Positions 24,437-34,116 of a stretch of DNA of 64,000 bases are shown piece after piece. The position numbers and the translations under genes were made by a program. Location: contig NZ_JAVKPH010000022.1 in NCBI RefSeq assembly GCF_031432425.1, positions 1 to 64,000 of the forward strand, in the 5' to 3' direction. This stretch comes from Ruixingdingia sedimenti. Lineage in GTDB: Bacteria > Pseudomonadota > Alphaproteobacteria > Rhodobacterales > Rhodobacteraceae. Position 1 is the first letter of the stretch, and every line of letters begins with the position of its first letter. Under the pieces are notes generated by a model. That model was not told the DNA's origin. It was given only the letters and a program-made list of their open reading frames with translations, and searched no databases.

Positions 24437-24961
24437 ATGCAAGGCGCGACCCACCCCGATCTGGATCAGGTCTGGCGCTGGCTGTCCGAGGTGCCGGACC
24501 CCGAGATCCCGGTGATTTCCCTGACCGATCTGGGGATCATCCGCAATGTCGCCTGGGACGAGGACACGCTGGTCGTGACGGTGACGCCCACCTATTCGGG
24601 CTGCCCTGCGACCAGCATCATCAACCTCGACATCGAAACGGCGCTGCGCGGGCACGGCATCGGGAAACTGCGGCTGGAACGGCAGCTTTCGCCGCCCTGG
24701 ACCACCGACTGGATCACGCCCGAGGGGCGGGAAAAACTGCGCGCCTATGGTATCGCGCCCCCCGTCGACGGCACGGCGGCGGACGGGCGGCTGGCGGGGC
24801 GCATCTCGCGGCTGGCGGGCACCTCGAACCTGGTGATCGCCTGCCCGCGCTGCGGATCGACCCATACGGAAAAGATCAGCCAGTTCGGGTCCACCCCCTG
24901 CAAGGCCAGCTACCGCTGCAAGGACTGTCTGGAACCCTTCGACTATTTCAAATGCATCTGA
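24437..24961 (+). CDS. paaD: PaaD, epoxidase iron-sulfur maturation factor
   Basis: This 174-residue MIP18/DUF59-family protein has the N-terminal PDPEIPVISLTDLGI signature, a conserved cysteine in TPTYSGCPATS and a C-terminal zinc-ribbon-like region with CPRCGSTHTEK and CKDC. PaaD is needed for maturation of the PaaE or epoxidase iron-sulfur clusters. Position between paaC and paaE is conserved. Confidence 0.94.
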   Translation: MQGATHPDLDQVWRWLSEVPDPEIPVISLTDLGIIRNVAWDEDTLVVTVTPTYSGCPATSIINLDIETALRGHGIGKLRLERQLSPPWTTDWITPEGREKLRAYGIAPPVDGTAADGRLAGRISRLAGTSNLVIACPRCGSTHTEKISQFGSTPCKASYRCKDCLEPFDYFKCI

Positions 24962-24980
24962 GGATGCGGAGGACACCCAC

Positions 24981-26057
<1,077 letters not shown>

Positions 26058-26064
26058 GGATGCC

Positions 26065-26802
<738 letters not shown>

Positions 26803-26830
26803 CCCTTCGGGCGCGGGTGAACCGGCCCGC

Positions 26831-26860
26831 GCCCCTTCTTGAACGGCCCCTTCTTGAACG
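26831..26860 (+). repeat. 15-bp perfect tandem duplication upstream of paaZ
   Basis: GCCCCTTCTTGAACG occurs twice back to back, ending 17 bases before the paaZ start and just before its ribosome-binding site. It lies in the short gap after the extra PaaA/C-like gene. Confidence 0.85.
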
Positions 26861-26877
26861 AACGTAAGGAAACGCCC

Positions 26878-28950
26878 ATGAATGCCCCGGCCCGCCAACC
26901 GCGCCGTCTTGAAAGCTATGTCTGCGGCGGCTGGACCCCCGGCCAGAAGGAAGGCCAGGTGCTGCACGACGCCGCGACCGGCGATCCGGTGGCCTTCATC
27001 GATTCCACCGGGCTCGACTTCGCCGCCGTGCTGGACCATGGCCGCCGCGTGGCGGGGCCCAGGCTGCGGGCGATGTCGTTCCACGACCGGGCCGGGATGC
27101 TCAAGGATCTCGGCCTCGCGCTGATGGCGCGGAAGGAAGAGTTCTACGCCGAAAGCTATCGCACCGGCGCCACCCGACCGGATGGCTGGGTGGATATCGA
27201 GGGCGGCATCGGCACCATGCTGACCTTCGCGTCCAAGGGGCGGCGCGAACTGCCCAACACCCGCGTGCTGACCGACGGCGAAATCGAGGTGCTGTCGAAG
27301 GACGGCAGCTTCGTGGCCCAGCACATCCTGTCGCCGCTGCAAGGCGTGGCGGTGCATATCAACGCCTTCAACTTCCCCGTCTGGGGGATGCTGGAAAAGA
27401 TCGCGCCGACGCTGCTGGCCGGCGTGCCCTGCGTGGTGAAACCCGCGTCCCAGACCGCCTATCTGACCGAACTGGTGGTGCGCCGGATCGTGGAAACCGG
27501 GATCCTGCCCGAGGGCGCGCTGCAACTGATCTGCGGTTCGGTCGGCGACCTGCTGGACCATGTGACGGGGCAGGACGCCGTGACCTTCACCGGATCGGCC
27601 ACTACGGGGCGCAAGCTGAAGGCGCATCCGGCCATCGTGGCCAATTCCGTCCGCTTCACCATGGAGGCCGACAGCCTGAACGCCGCGATCCTCGGCCCCG
27701 ATGCGGTGGCGGGCACGCCCGAGTTCGACCTGTTCGTGAAGGAGGTCGCGCGCGAGATGACCTCGAAGGCCGGGCAGAAATGCACCGCCATCCGCCGCGT
27801 CGTCGCGCCGCGCGCGCAGGTGGACGCGCTGGTCGCGGCGCTGCGCGACCGTCTGGGCAAGACCGCGCCCGGCCTGCCGGATGCGGAGGAAACCCGGATG
27901 GGGCCGCTCGCGTCGCTCGACCAGCGCGACGAGGTGCGCGCCCGCATCCGCGACCTGCAAGCGGCGGCAGAGATCGTGGCCGGCAACCCCGACGACGTGC
28001 GCACCGCCTCTGGCGATGCCGGGAAGGGGGCCTTCCTGAACCCCGTGCTGCTTTACGCCGGCAATCCCTTCGCGGCGCAGGCCGTGCACGAGGTGGAGGC
28101 GTTCGGCCCCGTCTCGACCGTGCTGCCCTACGACACGCTGGACGAGGCGGTGGAACTGGCCAGGCTCGGCAAGGGGTCGCTGGTGTCCTCGGTCTTTACC
28201 GACGACCCGGGCGTGGCCGAAGAGGTGGTGCTGGGTGTCGCGCCCTTCCATGGCCGGGTGCTGATCGGCAACCGCGGCTCGGCCAAGACCTCGACCGGCC
28301 ACGGCTCGCCGCTGGCGGGGCTGGTCCATGGCGGCCCCGGCCGCGCGGGCGGCGGCGAGGAAATGGGGGGCATCCGCGGCGTCAAGCATTACATGCAGCG
28401 CACCGCCGTCCAGGGCACGCCGCGGCTTCTGTCGGCGGTCACGGGGCGCTGGATCGAGGGGGCCGAGGCGCGCCATGACGTGCATCCCTTCCGCAAGTCG
28501 CTGGCCGAACTGCGGATCGGCGACCAGCTGATCACCGAAAAGCGCACCGTCACGCTGGAGGATGTGGAACATTTCGCCCATTTCACCGGCGACACCTTCT
28601 ACGCCCATATGGATGCGGCGGCGGCCAGGGCGAACCCGTTCTTCGACGACCGCGTGGCGCATGGCTATCTGATCGCGTCCTTCGCGGCGGGCCTGTTCGT
28701 GGAACCGAACCCCGGCCCGGTGCTGGCCAACTATGGCGTCGACTCCTTGCGCTTCCTCACGCCGGTCTATTTCGGCGACACGCTCCAGGTGCGGCTGACC
28801 TGCAAGGAGATCAACCCGCGCGCCAATGCCGACCATGGCGAGGTGCGGTGGGATTGCCAGGTGACGAACCAGAACGGCGCGGTGGTGGCGCAATACGACG
28901 TGCTGACCATGGTGGCCAAGGTCTGGCCGCCCGCGCAGGCGGCGGGCTGA
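26878..28950 (+). CDS. paaZ: PaaZ bifunctional oxepin-CoA hydrolase / aldehyde dehydrogenase
   Basis: This 690-residue fusion has an N-terminal aldehyde dehydrogenase (about 1-520) with Glu in FTMEADSLNA and Cys in GQKCTAIRRV. The C-terminal MaoC-type hydratase (about 540-690) carries the TGDTFYAHMD and FDDRVAHGYL active-site region. It opens the oxepin-CoA ring and oxidises the resulting aldehyde to 3-oxo-5,6-dehydrosuberyl-CoA. ATG 26878 follows TAAGGAAACGCCC; an upstream TTG at 26839 is less likely. Its stop overlaps the paaY start. Confidence 0.95.
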   Translation: MNAPARQPRRLESYVCGGWTPGQKEGQVLHDAATGDPVAFIDSTGLDFAAVLDHGRRVAGPRLRAMSFHDRAGMLKDLGLALMARKEEFYAESYRTGATRPDGWVDIEGGIGTMLTFASKGRRELPNTRVLTDGEIEVLSKDGSFVAQHILSPLQGVAVHINAFNFPVWGMLEKIAPTLLAGVPCVVKPASQTAYLTELVVRRIVETGILPEGALQLICGSVGDLLDHVTGQDAVTFTGSATTGRKLKAHPAIVANSVRFTMEADSLNAAILGPDAVAGTPEFDLFVKEVAREMTSKAGQKCTAIRRVVAPRAQVDALVAALRDRLGKTAPGLPDAEETRMGPLASLDQRDEVRARIRDLQAAAEIVAGNPDDVRTASGDAGKGAFLNPVLLYAGNPFAAQAVHEVEAFGPVSTVLPYDTLDEAVELARLGKGSLVSSVFTDDPGVAEEVVLGVAPFHGRVLIGNRGSAKTSTGHGSPLAGLVHGGPGRAGGGEEMGGIRGVKHYMQRTAVQGTPRLLSAVTGRWIEGAEARHDVHPFRKSLAELRIGDQLITEKRTVTLEDVEHFAHFTGDTFYAHMDAAAARANPFFDDRVAHGYLIASFAAGLFVEPNPGPVLANYGVDSLRFLTPVYFGDTLQVRLTCKEINPRANADHGEVRWDCQVTNQNGAVVAQYDVLTMVAKVWPPAQAAG

Positions 28951-29570
28951 TGGCGCGGGTCTATGCGTGGGACGGCATCGTCCCGGTGATCGACCCGGCC
29001 GCCTTCGTCCACCCCGAGGCGGTGGTGATCGGCGACGTGATCGTGGGGGCGGGGGTCTATGTCGGCCCCTGCGCCGTGCTGCGCGGCGATTTCGGGCGGA
29101 TCGTGCTGGAGCCGGGCTGCAACGTGCAGGAAACCTGCGTGGTGCATTCCTTCCCCGGCAAGGATGTGGTGGTGGAAACCGGGGGCCATATCGGCCATGG
29201 CGCGGTGCTGCACGGCTGCCACATCGGGCGCAACGCCATGGTCGGCATGAACGCCGTGGTGATGGACGAGGCGGTGGTGGGCGAGAACACCATCGTCGCC
29301 GCCATGGCCTTCGTGAAGGCCGGGATGCAGGTGCCGCCGAATTCGCTGGCGGTCGGGTCGCCCGCCCGGGTGGTGCGGGAACTCACGCCCGGGGAAATCG
29401 CCTGGAAACGGCAGGGAACGGGTGTCTACCAGCGGCTGGCGATCGAGGCCGCCCGGAAGATCACCCCCGCCGAACCCCTGACCGAAGCAGAACCCGACCG
29501 CCGCCGCGCCACGGCGCCGGACTACGACCCGCTGGTGCTGGCGCGGGCGGGGTTCGGGGTGGAAGGGTAG
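28950..29570 (+). CDS. paaY: PaaY, hexapeptide-repeat thioesterase
   Basis: This 206-residue left-handed beta-helix protein of the gamma-carbonic-anhydrase family has zinc-binding histidines in VVHSFPGKD and GHIGHGAVLHGCHIG. PaaY hydrolyses dead-end CoA thioesters that arise in the phenylacetate pathway and so protects the CoA pool. The ATG overlaps the paaZ stop (ATGA-type overlap). It is the last gene of the long plus-strand paa operon, followed by a terminator near 29700. Confidence 0.9.
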   Translation: MARVYAWDGIVPVIDPAAFVHPEAVVIGDVIVGAGVYVGPCAVLRGDFGRIVLEPGCNVQETCVVHSFPGKDVVVETGGHIGHGAVLHGCHIGRNAMVGMNAVVMDEAVVGENTIVAAMAFVKAGMQVPPNSLAVGSPARVVRELTPGEIAWKRQGTGVYQRLAIEAARKITPAEPLTEAEPDRRRATAPDYDPLVLARAGFGVEG

Positions 29571-29691
29571 GGGGAGCCGGTTGGGGTCGGCTATGCGGAC
29601 AAAGCTGCCGTTCGATGCTCTGCTCAGGTGCGCCCCACCTATTGACATACGAAGGCGTTAGACCCCATATGGTCAGTGGAGGCTTTGTGAT

Positions 29692-29719
29692 GGCAACGTT
29701 GCATTGCCTTTTTTATTTT
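29692..29719 (+). terminator. Rho-independent terminator of the paaJ-paaY operon
   Basis: GGCAA (29692-29696) pairs with TTGCC (29704-29708) around a 7-base loop, followed by TTTTTT-A-TTTT. The T-run covers the stop codon of the convergent DUF3800 gene. Confidence 0.75.
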
Positions 29720-30576
29720 GGATCAGTGACTTGTGGACGCAGATCTCTGATCTCCTTGATTCCCCACACCGCATGCCCACCTTCGGTCAGGTATTGGTAA
29801 CGCATCCGCCTGACGATATCCACGAGCGGATTGAGTTCCGGGCGCGTGGTCGCGGGCATGCGTGCCAAGCGCAGGCCCCAGCTGATGACGTAGGCGACCA
29901 GGTCTGCGAGCTGAACAAGTGGCGTCAGATCTGAGTGAACGAAGAATGGTTCAGGAATGATGAGCCGAGAACGCGTTCGGCCATTCGATGTTCGCTGGAA
30001 GTAACGCGATATCTGGCCAAGCAGGACATGGCTGGCGGTCTTGTCAAGCTCATCGAACACGAGAAAGCCCATGGGGTCACCAGGTGACTGGTTGAGAAAA
30101 TGGTAATAGCGTTCAAGGAAGAAGGCATAGTCCTTTCGCATATCTTCGCCATTTGGGGGTCTCGGCGCGTCCTGCGGAACCATCGTAGCGAAAACGCGGC
30201 CACCATGTCGGCGCGTTAAGTTCAATATAAACTCGCAGTAAGCGATTTTCGCTTGGGCAAGAGCGGTCAGGCGAGCGCGCGTCGGGTTTTCGCCGTCTTC
30301 GAGCATTTCTTTCGCGAGACGCCTGCGATCTTCGTTCCCGAAGGGCTCCATCTGATCGGCGTGCCTATATGATTTCTTCTTGAGAAGCTCTTTGGCCTTG
30401 GCTTCAGCGCCATACGCATCAAATAGGCGCATTCCAAAGAAATGCTTTTGGGCATCGGATATTTGACAAATGAGAGACCAGATCTGTCGATCCTCGATGG
30501 CAACACCGGCGAGGACCTCGAACGGAGAGTTCCTCTGATCCTGCCCGGATTCGTCGACGAACAGTGCCCAGCTCAA
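29713..30576 (-). CDS. DUF3800-domain protein, probable foreign insertion
   Basis: This 287-residue protein starts MSWALFVDESGQD, the conserved FVDESG motif of DUF3800. Further acidic motifs follow in GFLVFDELDK and a C-terminal PLVQLADLVAYVIS, giving the RNase-H-like pattern of acidic residues of this family. Base composition is visibly lower in G+C than in both neighbours, and it interrupts an otherwise continuous paa cluster. DUF3800 genes are often carried by mobile or defence islands; the biochemical role is not established. It has no evident partner gene here. Confidence 0.8.
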   Translation of the reverse strand: MSWALFVDESGQDQRNSPFEVLAGVAIEDRQIWSLICQISDAQKHFFGMRLFDAYGAEAKAKELLKKKSYRHADQMEPFGNEDRRRLAKEMLEDGENPTRARLTALAQAKIAYCEFILNLTRRHGGRVFATMVPQDAPRPPNGEDMRKDYAFFLERYYHFLNQSPGDPMGFLVFDELDKTASHVLLGQISRYFQRTSNGRTRSRLIIPEPFFVHSDLTPLVQLADLVAYVISWGLRLARMPATTRPELNPLVDIVRRMRYQYLTEGGHAVWGIKEIRDLRPQVTDPK

Positions 30577-30736
30577 ATCCGATCTCCTCCTTGAAGTGGC
30601 AACATCTATGGGACGCTTGAGGATAACAATCCACCCGTAAACTGTCCGCTCTTGTCATACTTTCCCCGCGACGGGAGGGTCAGCTTTGATGCTGCACCGC
30701 GCCCAGAAGGCCGCTCTGGGCTCCGATCCACCCCCC

Positions 30737-31336
30737 TCACCGCACCGCCTTGATCCCCTCCAGGATCAGGGTCGTCGCCACGTCGGCGTAGTCCTCGCGG
30801 CTGATGCGGCCGCCGTCCTTGAACCACATGTACATCCAGTTCATCATCCCGAAGAGCGACATGGTGACCGGCGTCAGCAGGGGGCGTTCCTTGGTGTTCA
30901 GGCCGGGGTTGATCTGGTCCAGCACGACCGAGAAGCGGCGGACGATGCGGCGTTCCAGGGACAGGATTTCGGCCCGCAGTTCCTCTGACAGGGCGGGGGT
31001 GGCGTTCAGCTGGACCTTGTGCTGGTTGTCGGCGCCCCGGTAGGTTTCCAGCACCGCGCCGACCAGTTGCCGCAGCCGCTGGTGCGGGGGCAGGGCGGGG
31101 TCGTCGGCCTCTTCCACGGCGGTGTCCAGTTCCTCCAGATGGGTGAGGATGATGGCCGAGATCAGCGCGTCCTTGCTGGGATAATAGTGATAGAGCAGCG
31201 CCTTGGACACCTGCGCATGGGCGGCGATCTGCGCCATCGACGCCTTGTCCATGCCCTGTTCGGCAAAGACCTGCGCGGCATTGTCCAGAATGCCGCGTTG
31301 CTTTTCCTCGAAATCCTGTGCCCGTGTCCGAGCCAT
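30737..31336 (-). CDS. TetR-family regulator, probable regulator of paa genes
   Basis: This 199-residue protein has an N-terminal TetR HTH (AQVFAEQGMDKASMAQIAAH then VSKALLYHYYPSKDAL) and a helical ligand domain. ATG 31336 follows AGGAAAG; a GTG at 31345 is an alternative. It is encoded downstream of paaG-paaI-paaK on the same strand, after a gap of 106 bases that contains GC hairpins. Similar TetR proteins (PaaR) regulate phenylacetate genes. The GACC-N4-GGTC palindromes at 21019-21030 and 34061-34072 are plausible binding sites. Confidence 0.82.
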   Translation of the reverse strand: MARTRAQDFEEKQRGILDNAAQVFAEQGMDKASMAQIAAHAQVSKALLYHYYPSKDALISAIILTHLEELDTAVEEADDPALPPHQRLRQLVGAVLETYRGADNQHKVQLNATPALSEELRAEILSLERRIVRRFSVVLDQINPGLNTKERPLLTPVTMSLFGMMNWMYMWFKDGGRISREDYADVATTLILEGIKAVR

Positions 31337-31442
31337 TGCCGTCACTTTCCTCAGGGCGGGGCCACCGTCCAGCCGCCGGATGGCCTGGCCCCGCTTTAAC
31401 GCCTGCGCGCGCGGCTGTCACGCCCGCGCAGGCCGCATTTCT

Positions 31443-32753
31443 TCATTCCTTCGGGCGGTTGTCCACCACGCGGCGGGCCTTGCCTTCGGACCGGGCGACG
31501 GCGTGGGGATCGCAGACCTCGACCCGGGTCGAGACGCCGACGATCGACTTGATGTGATGCGCCAGTTCCTTCGCCGATTTCGCCCGCGCGTCCCCGGCGG
31601 CGTGGTCGGGGGTGCATTCGACATGGACGGTCATGTTGTCCATCCGCCCGGTGCGGGTCAGTTCGATCTGGAAATGGGGGGCGAGGCCCCTGCATTTCAG
31701 GATCTGTTCCTCGATCTGGGTCGGAAAGACGTTCACCCCGCGCAGGATGATCATGTCGTCGGACCGGCCGGTGATCTTTTCGATCCGGCGCATGGACCGC
31801 GCGGTGCCCGGCAGCAGGCGGGTCAGGTCGCGGGTGCGGTAGCGCACCATCGGCAGGCCCTCTTTCGTCAGCGTGGTGAAGACCAGTTCGCCCATCTGGC
31901 CGTCGGGCAGCACCTCGCCCGTCACCGGGTCGATGATCTCGGGGTAGAAGTGATCCTCCCAGATGTGCAGGCCGTCCTTGGTTTCCACGCATTCCTGCGC
32001 CACGCCCGGGCCCATGACCTCGGAAAGGCCGTAGATGTCGACCGCGTGCATGTCGAAGGCGTCCTCGATCTCTGCCCGCATGGCGTTGGTCCAGGGCTCG
32101 GCCCCGAAGATGCCGACCTGAAGCGACGACTGGCGCGGGTCCAGCCCCTGACGGCGGAATTCGTCGAGGATCGACAGCATGTAGCTGGGCGTGACCATGA
32201 TGACGCGCGGGCGGAAGTCGTTGATCAGCGTGACCTGCCGTTCCGTCATGCCGCCGGAAATCGGCACCACGGTGCAGCCGAGCCGTTCGGCGCCGTAATG
32301 CGCGCCGATGCCGCCGGTGAACAGGCCGTAGCCATAGGCGTTGTGCAGGATGTCGCCCGGCCGCCCGCCCGCCGCGCGGATCGAGCGCGCGATCAGGTTG
32401 GCCCAATGGTCGATATCGGCGGCGGTATAGCCGACCACCGTGGGCTTGCCGGTGGTGCCGGACGAGCCGTGGATGCGCACCAGTTTCGTCTGCGGCACGG
32501 CGAACATGCCGAACGGATAGGTGTCGCGCAGGTCCTGCTTCACGGTGAAGGGGAACTTGGCGATGTCCTTGAGGGTTTTCAGTTCCTCGGGGTGGACATC
32601 GTGTTCGATGAACCGCTTGCGGTAGAAGGGGGAATTTTCGAAGGCATGTTTCAGCGACCGCTTCATGCGGTGGAATTGCAGCGCCTCGATTTCATCGCGC
32701 GAGGCGATCTCGATCGGGTCGAGATCCTGCCGGCGCGGGGTCAGGTCTTCCAT
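31443..32753 (-). CDS. paaK: Phenylacetate-CoA ligase
   Basis: This 436-residue adenylate-forming enzyme contains the ATP-binding HGSSGTTGKPTVVGYT, IYGLSEVMGPGVAQEC and the C-terminal hinge region GRSDDMIILRGVNVFPTQIE. It activates phenylacetate with ATP and CoA, the entry step for the epoxidase encoded at 22305-26057. Length equals E. coli PaaK (437). It lies 32 bases after paaI in the minus-strand paaG-paaI-paaK unit. Confidence 0.95.
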   Translation of the reverse strand: MEDLTPRRQDLDPIEIASRDEIEALQFHRMKRSLKHAFENSPFYRKRFIEHDVHPEELKTLKDIAKFPFTVKQDLRDTYPFGMFAVPQTKLVRIHGSSGTTGKPTVVGYTAADIDHWANLIARSIRAAGGRPGDILHNAYGYGLFTGGIGAHYGAERLGCTVVPISGGMTERQVTLINDFRPRVIMVTPSYMLSILDEFRRQGLDPRQSSLQVGIFGAEPWTNAMRAEIEDAFDMHAVDIYGLSEVMGPGVAQECVETKDGLHIWEDHFYPEIIDPVTGEVLPDGQMGELVFTTLTKEGLPMVRYRTRDLTRLLPGTARSMRRIEKITGRSDDMIILRGVNVFPTQIEEQILKCRGLAPHFQIELTRTGRMDNMTVHVECTPDHAAGDARAKSAKELAHHIKSIVGVSTRVEVCDPHAVARSEGKARRVVDNRPKE

Positions 32754-32785
32754 GGTGTCCTCCCTCGGATGGCGGTGCCGGCGTC

Positions 32786-33211
32786 TCAGGCGCCGAGCAG
32801 GGTTCCCTTGACGGTGCGCGAATGGCCGCGGAATTCGGCGATGACCTCGCCCTTCTGGTTGGTGACGGTCACGTCATACACCCCGCTGCGCCCCTTGCGC
32901 GATACCTCGCGCCCGGCGGCGGTCAGCCGGTCGCCCTTGAAGGCGGGCGCAATATAGGTGATCGCCGCCTGCTGGCCCACCGACCGCTGGTCGACGGTGT
33001 TGCAGGCGAAGGCGAAGGCGCTGTCGGCCAGCGTGAAGATATAGCCGCCATGCGCGGTGCCGTGGCCGTTGGTCATCTGGTCGGTCACGGTCATGGTCAG
33101 CACCGCCGTCCCCGGCGCGATGCGGTCGAGCACCATGCCGAGGCGCTGCGAGGCGCTGTCGTCGTTCCACAGCGCGGCGGCGCAGGCTTCGGCGAGTTCC
33201 TGGGGGCTCAT
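32786..33211 (-). CDS. paaI: PaaI hotdog-fold acyl-CoA thioesterase
   Basis: This 141-residue hotdog thioesterase has the conserved NGHGTAHGGYIFTLADSAFA segment, including the catalytic Asp of LADS. PaaI hydrolyses phenylacetyl-CoA and hydroxyphenylacetyl-CoA to relieve CoA sequestration. ATG 33211 begins one base after the paaG stop with CTGGGGGAAGTG nearby; the open frame to 33271 lies inside paaG and is not used. Confidence 0.92.
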   Translation of the reverse strand: MSPQELAEACAAALWNDDSASQRLGMVLDRIAPGTAVLTMTVTDQMTNGHGTAHGGYIFTLADSAFAFACNTVDQRSVGQQAAITYIAPAFKGDRLTAAGREVSRKGRSGVYDVTVTNQKGEVIAEFRGHSRTVKGTLLGA

Positions 33212-33212
33212 C

Positions 33213-34001
33213 TCACTTCCCCTGGAAGGTCGCGGGCCGTTTTTCCAGAAAGGCGGCGACGCCTTCGGCATAATCGGCGCTGCGCCCGGCGGCCTGCTGG
33301 CAGTCGCGTTCCATGTCCAGCTGTTCGTCGAGGCTGTTGGTCGCGGCGGCCTGGATCAGCCGCTTGGTCAGCCCAAGGCCGAGCGTCGGCCCGGCGGCAA
33401 GGCTGCGGGCGAGCGCGGTCGCCTGATCCATCAGGTCGGCATCCTCGACCGCCTTCCAGATCAGGCCCCAGTCGGCGGCCTTTTCGGCGGGCAGGGGTTC
33501 GGCGGTCAGGGTCAGCGCCTTGGCGCGCGCCTCGCCCACGAGGCGCGGCAGGCTCCAGCTGCCGCCGGCGTCGGGGATCAGGCCGATTTTGGCGAAAGCC
33601 TGGATGAACTTTGCCGATTTCGCCGCCAGAACGATGTCGCAGGCCAGCGCGATATTGGCGCCCGCCCCGGCGGCGACGCCGTTCACCGCGCAGACCACCG
33701 GCTTTTCCAGGCTGCGGATCAGCCGCAGGTTGGGGTTGTAGAAGGTTTCCAGCGTCCGGCCCAGATCGGGGGGCGGGGCGCCCTTGGCCGGGTCGCGGTC
33801 GCCCAGATCCTGCCCGGCGCAAAAGCCGCGCCCGGTGCCGGTCAGCAGCACCGCCCGCACCCCGGCGTCGTCATGCGCGCGTTCCAGGCCCGCCCGCAGC
33901 GCGCGGTGCATGTCGTCGTTGAACGAGTTCAGCTTGTCGGGGCGGTTCAGCGTCAGCGTCAGGACGCCATCGGCGAGGGCCGAAAGGACGGTTTCGTGCA
34001 T
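33213..34001 (-). CDS. paaG: PaaG, ring-1,2-epoxyphenylacetyl-CoA isomerase
   Basis: This 262-residue crotonase-family enzyme has the oxyanion-hole segment GRGFCAGQDLGDRD and the Asp-containing active-site loop AKIGLIPDAGGSW, where most hydratases have Glu; this Asp is typical of PaaG. It isomerises the epoxide to oxepin-CoA. ATG 34001 follows GGGAGAAG. It is the first gene of the minus-strand unit and diverges from paaN across a promoter region with a GACCGGCCGGTC palindrome. Confidence 0.93.
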   Translation of the reverse strand: MHETVLSALADGVLTLTLNRPDKLNSFNDDMHRALRAGLERAHDDAGVRAVLLTGTGRGFCAGQDLGDRDPAKGAPPPDLGRTLETFYNPNLRLIRSLEKPVVCAVNGVAAGAGANIALACDIVLAAKSAKFIQAFAKIGLIPDAGGSWSLPRLVGEARAKALTLTAEPLPAEKAADWGLIWKAVEDADLMDQATALARSLAAGPTLGLGLTKRLIQAAATNSLDEQLDMERDCQQAAGRSADYAEGVAAFLEKRPATFQGK

Positions 34002-34060
34002 GGATCTTCTCCCTGTCCCCCGAATTCGCGGGGGCCTCGCAGATTCTTGTTGCATAAACC

Positions 34061-34072
34061 GACCGGCCGGTC
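34061..34072. promoter_or_regulatory. GACCGGCCGGTC palindrome in the paaG/paaN divergent promoter
   Basis: A perfect 12-bp palindrome lies about 60 bases upstream of paaG and 45 bases upstream of paaN. Its arms match those of the palindrome upstream of the thiolase gene (21019-21030, GACC-AATC-GGTC). The best candidate binder is the TetR regulator encoded at 30737. Confidence 0.6.
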
Positions 34073-34116
34073 AATGATAAAGCCGAGCCGGACGAGAACC
34101 GGCCGGGAGGATACTC

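Noticed and set aside
29713..30576. A multi-gene anti-phage defence island around the DUF3800 gene
   Set aside because: Only a single candidate gene is present and its flanks are ordinary paa genes; no nuclease, helicase or toxin partner was found.
31337..31442. GC hairpins between paaK and the TetR gene as a terminator
   Set aside because: Stems are present (for example 31401-31409 with 31425-31433) but no U-run follows on the minus strand, so termination cannot be claimed.
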